Shown here: positions 5,512 through 6,731 of the stretch, piece by piece
How the letters are laid out: every line of letters starts with the position of its first letter
Numbering within the stretch: the stretch's first letter is position 1
Assembly: GCA_041649615.1 (NCBI GenBank)
Contig: JBAZMT010000040.1
Span: 1-6,731, forward strand
Length of the DNA: 6,731 nucleotides
Source: JALOAR01 sp041649615
Lineage (GTDB): Bacteria; Patescibacteriota; Minisyncoccia; UBA6257; Colwellbacteraceae
Reading direction: 5' to 3'
Made by a program: the position numbers and the translations under genes
The notes under the pieces: model-generated
The model's input: the letters and a program-made list of their open reading frames with translations, nothing else
Told to the model about the DNA's origin: nothing
The model's database searches: none

Positions 5512-6311
5512 GGCCTTGAACTCGGGGAGCTGGAGGTATTCGGCGTAGGTCCGGTAAAAAAAGACGGCTGCTTACCCTCCCCTCTCTCGTCGGTCGTGTA
5601 GGTCAATCGCTCCAAAACAGCAGCGCCCTCGGGGCTGTCCACACGATAGAACTGGATGGCCCTGTAGTCGCTGTACTTTTCATAGTTGGTCCCGAATAGG
5701 AACGCCCATTGAGAGCGGCCCACGGGAGCGGACACGAGCCACACCTTTTTGTTGATCTTGGCTAGCGCGTCCGTGAGATAATCGCGGCCCCAGACTTTGC
5801 GCACTCGCTTGTAGTTGGTGGCCGATAGGTAGACTAACATGTCGATACGCTGGGCGTTGGGGTTATTGCTTGCCTCTGCCAGCAGGTCAAAGGGCGGGAG
5901 GTCGTTCGGGTCTGCGTAGATGGTCCCATAGTTCCACTCGCCCCTGAGTGTACCCAGTAGGCCGGGGAGGACTTGCGCGTTATCGCCCGCGTGAACGTAG
6001 ATCGTCGGGGCAACTCGGCTTTTGAGCAAGTTAGCGTTCTCTCCGCCAAGCTCGATACAGTGGGCATCGTAGGGTATCCCCGCGTCCGTTATGGCATCCA
6101 AGAACACGAGCGGGCTACCCTGGCATCCTACGCTATCATTCGAGCCGCATCCCGCGTAGATGTCGTAGTAGTGGTACACTCGGGGCGGATGCCAGTCACG
6201 GCTGCGAAACACCGCCTTGCATATTGCCATCTGGTGGCGGAGAATCTTGTCTAGGGCGTATTGCTTGTGGGCTGTGTATTCGGATTGCCCTATCCCGTTC
6301 ACAACTGGCAT
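5508..6311 (-). CDS. tcmP: TcmP-like (three-Cys-motif partner) protein, methyltransferase-like fold
   Basis: The chosen start is ATG 6311, which follows GGAG by seven bases and gives 267 residues; an upstream ATG at 6380 would add 23 residues but lacks such a site. Residues 46-75 contain YYDIYAGCG followed by GCQGSPLVFLDAI. This is the glycine-rich first motif and GSPL signature I associate with TcmP proteins, which resemble Rossmann-type methyltransferases. CIELGGEN (85-92) fits the acidic end of strand 2, and IYADPN (131-136) the DP motif after strand 4. TcmP proteins are known as neighbours of phage Gp37/Gp68 (DUF5131) proteins, and one lies two genes downstream here. Substrate and activity are unknown. 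The last 15 residues (TGPTPNTSSS...) look like non-native sequence: at residue 252 the gene crosses a seven-T run where a -1 shift would enter the HNH frame. Confidence 0.75.
   Translation of the reverse strand: MPVVNGIGQSEYTAHKQYALDKILRHQMAICKAVFRSRDWHPPRVYHYYDIYAGCGSNDSVGCQGSPLVFLDAITDAGIPYDAHCIELGGENANLLKSRVAPTIYVHAGDNAQVLPGLLGTLRGEWNYGTIYADPNDLPPFDLLAEASNNPNAQRIDMLVYLSATNYKRVRKVWGRDYLTDALAKINKKVWLVSAPVGRSQWAFLFGTNYEKYSDYRAIQFYRVDSPEGAAVLERLTYTTDERGEGKQPSFFTGPTPNTSSSPSSRP
5556..5583 (-). promoter_or_regulatory. Candidate -1 ribosomal frameshift signal (SD-like element plus T TTT TTT)
   Basis: On the minus strand AGGGGAGGG (5583-5575) is followed by 12 nt and then TTTTTTT (5562-5556). In the TcmP frame the run reads tcT TTT TTT acc, which fits the X XXY YYZ slippery pattern. 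After a one-base backward slip the next codon is TAC, opening YRTYAEYLQLPEFKAVR, the N-terminal signature of the downstream HNH family. An upstream Shine-Dalgarno-like stimulator about 10 nt before the slippery site is the known arrangement in E. coli dnaX. I did not find a convincing downstream stem-loop by eye. The alternative is an undercalled homopolymer: eight T would give a simple fusion gene. Confidence 0.5.
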
Positions 6312-6433
6312 TGATGTTCTCCAGAAATAACGCGAACCGCCAGCTCTTCGCCACGACCTACCAGAGTCGAGAGTAGACACTCCAAAGGCGAAAACGCTGA
6401 CGGTTCAGCAGTAATTGTATATGATTGCGTCAT
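6299..6433 (-). CDS. Small hypothetical protein, first gene of the operon (44 aa)
   Basis: This is the first frame after the promoter, with ATG at 6433 about 33 nt downstream of the predicted transcription start. A longer version starting at 6508 can be ruled out for this transcript because that codon overlaps the -35 box. The 44-residue product begins MTQSYTITAEPSAF and has a middle stretch LECLLSTLVGRGEELAVRVI that could be one helix and one strand. No transmembrane segment, Cys pair or known motif is visible. The ribosome binding site is weak (GAGAATAGACACG). Its last 13 bases overlap the start of the TcmP-like gene, which favours translational coupling. Function is unknown. Confidence 0.55.
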   Translation of the reverse strand: MTQSYTITAEPSAFSPLECLLSTLVGRGEELAVRVISGEHQCQL

Positions 6434-6472
6434 CGTGTCTATTCTCGTTTCGTTACCCTGGTAGGCATAATC

Positions 6473-6501
6473 ATAATAGCACAAACATGAGCGTAAGTCA
6501 A
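6473..6501 (-). promoter_or_regulatory. Sigma70-type promoter for the leftward operon
   Basis: On the minus strand a -35 box TTGACT (6501-6496) is followed by a 17-bp spacer and a -10 box TATTAT (6478-6473). The spacer ends in TGC, giving an extended -10 (TGn). The expected transcription start is near 6466, leaving a leader of about 33 nt before the ATG at 6433. The promoter lies in the only clear intergenic gap at this end of the window, and everything downstream is tightly packed in the same direction. It is therefore the likely driver of the TcmP-to-replication operon. CGTTA boxes sit immediately upstream at 6509-6532 and one CGTTAC lies downstream at 6451-6456. Confidence 0.8.
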
Positions 6502-6508
6502 GCCCCAA

Positions 6509-6532
6509 CGTTACCCGTTAAACTCACGTTAC
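6509..6532. repeat. CGTTA boxes upstream of the operon promoter
   Basis: Three boxes lie directly upstream of the -35 element: CGTTAC at 6509-6514, CGTTAA at 6516-6521 and CGTTAC at 6527-6532. The last two are 11 bp apart, one helical turn, and their units read CGTTAAACTCA and CGTTACACTCC. The same hexamer and 11-bp phase form the array in the replication gene at 3584-3638. A further CGTTAC is at 6451-6456, between the predicted transcription start and the first gene. The boxes could be operators or activator sites for the phage replication initiator or a repressor; this role is inferred. Confidence 0.5.
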
Positions 6533-6544
6533 ACTCCCTCCCCG

Positions 6545-6691
6545 TCACTCCGCCACCTGGGCGAACAGGGGGGCGTCCTGGGCATCCTGCCATTCCTGCT
6601 CTGTGCCGCCCAGGGCGATGAACAGGTCATGAAGCGCGGGTGTTGCGTTGTCTTGCGCCGTTACCGTGATCTGCATGGGTCCCTCGCTCAC
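6545..6691 (-). CDS. Small phage protein with tail shared with its upstream neighbour (48 aa)
   Basis: This 48-residue frame starts at GTG 6691-6689, seven bases after a GGAGG, and overlaps the stop of the preceding gene by GTGA. An internal ATG at 6676 would give a form starting MQITVTAQDNATPALHDLF. That segment vaguely recalls the opening of some small phage tail-completion or morphogenesis proteins, but the protein is too short to place and I do not assign it. The C-terminus QDAPLFAQVAE resembles the tail of the upstream gene (ADAPLFAEVTQ) at most positions, with several synonymous codon differences, which suggests an older duplication under protein-level constraint. No hydrophobic segment is seen. 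It is the last gene before the 6544-6434 promoter gap. Confidence 0.65.
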   Translation of the reverse strand: MSEGPMQITVTAQDNATPALHDLFIALGGTEQEWQDAQDAPLFAQVAE

Positions 6692-6731
6692 TGTGTCACC
6701 TCCGCGAACAGCGGCGCGTCGGCGGTCACCC
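6688..6731 (-). CDS. C-terminal end of a small protein (partial)
   Basis: Only the last 13 codons and the stop are inside the window; the gene starts beyond position 6731. The visible tail reads VTADAPLFAEVTQ. It closely resembles the tail of the next gene, QDAPLFAQVAE, so the two are probably tandem paralogues or share a C-terminal motif. The stop TGA overlaps the GTG start of the next gene (GTGA), and the GGAGG that serves that start lies inside this coding tail. Frame and orientation agree with the rest of the operon. Function is not recognisable from so little sequence. Confidence 0.6.
   Translation of the reverse strand, partial: VTADAPLFAEVTQ

Noticed and set aside
6299..6508. Longer 69-codon start for the first operon gene
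   Set aside because: Its ATG at 6508 lies upstream of and overlaps the promoter -35 box, so it would not be on the transcript; the ATG at 6433 is used instead.

Overview
This GC-rich window reads as part of a tailed bacteriophage or prophage genome. Every convincing gene lies on the minus strand, so transcription runs from high to low coordinates. The genes are packed head to tail with ATGA, GTGA, TAGCATG or TAACGTG junctions and mostly good Shine-Dalgarno sequences, as in a single early/replication operon. The pairing of a Gram-positive-type replisome organizer with a DnaC-like helicase loader, next to a small PD-(D/E)XK nuclease and many tiny unknown genes, is typical of a phage replication module. 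No tRNA, rRNA, integrase, transposase or CRISPR array was seen. The host cannot be named from the sequence. The tetramer CTAG is not depleted here, which argues mildly against an enterobacterial host.

Layout in transcription order. (1) 6731-6545: the end of one small gene and a complete 48-residue gene whose C-terminus resembles that of its neighbour. (2) 6544-6434: a gap with a near-consensus sigma70-type promoter (TTGACT, 17 bp, TATTAT with an extended -10), with CGTTA boxes just upstream. (3) 6433-4002: a nucleic-acid-processing cassette made of a 44-residue unknown protein, a TcmP-like (three-Cys-motif partner) protein, a small HNH nuclease and a ParB/DUF5131 fusion carrying a radical-SAM-type CX3CX2C motif. 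(4) 4000-1970: the replication module, with a replisome organizer that carries an iteron-like array inside its own gene (candidate origin), a DnaC-family loader and a PD-(D/E)XK nuclease. (5) 1973-442: small hypothetical genes, including a 30-residue candidate lipoprotein, a Cys-rich protein, a coiled-coil/zinc-ribbon protein and a one-TM protein. (6) 431-1: the N-terminal part of a secreted protein that runs off the window.

Three observations deserve most attention. First, the TcmP-like and HNH frames meet at a T TTT TTT heptamer preceded by an AGGGGAGGG element, in the layout of a dnaX-type -1 programmed frameshift. A shift there would restore the full HNH family N-terminus as a 324-residue TcmP-HNH fusion. 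A homopolymer length error is the main alternative. Second, TcmP, HNH and ParB-DUF5131 form a compact cassette of unknown function that plausibly modifies or cleaves nucleic acid. Third, 11-bp-phased CGTTAC repeats occur both in the replication initiator gene and just upstream of the operon promoter, suggesting that one protein may bind both the origin and the promoter region.
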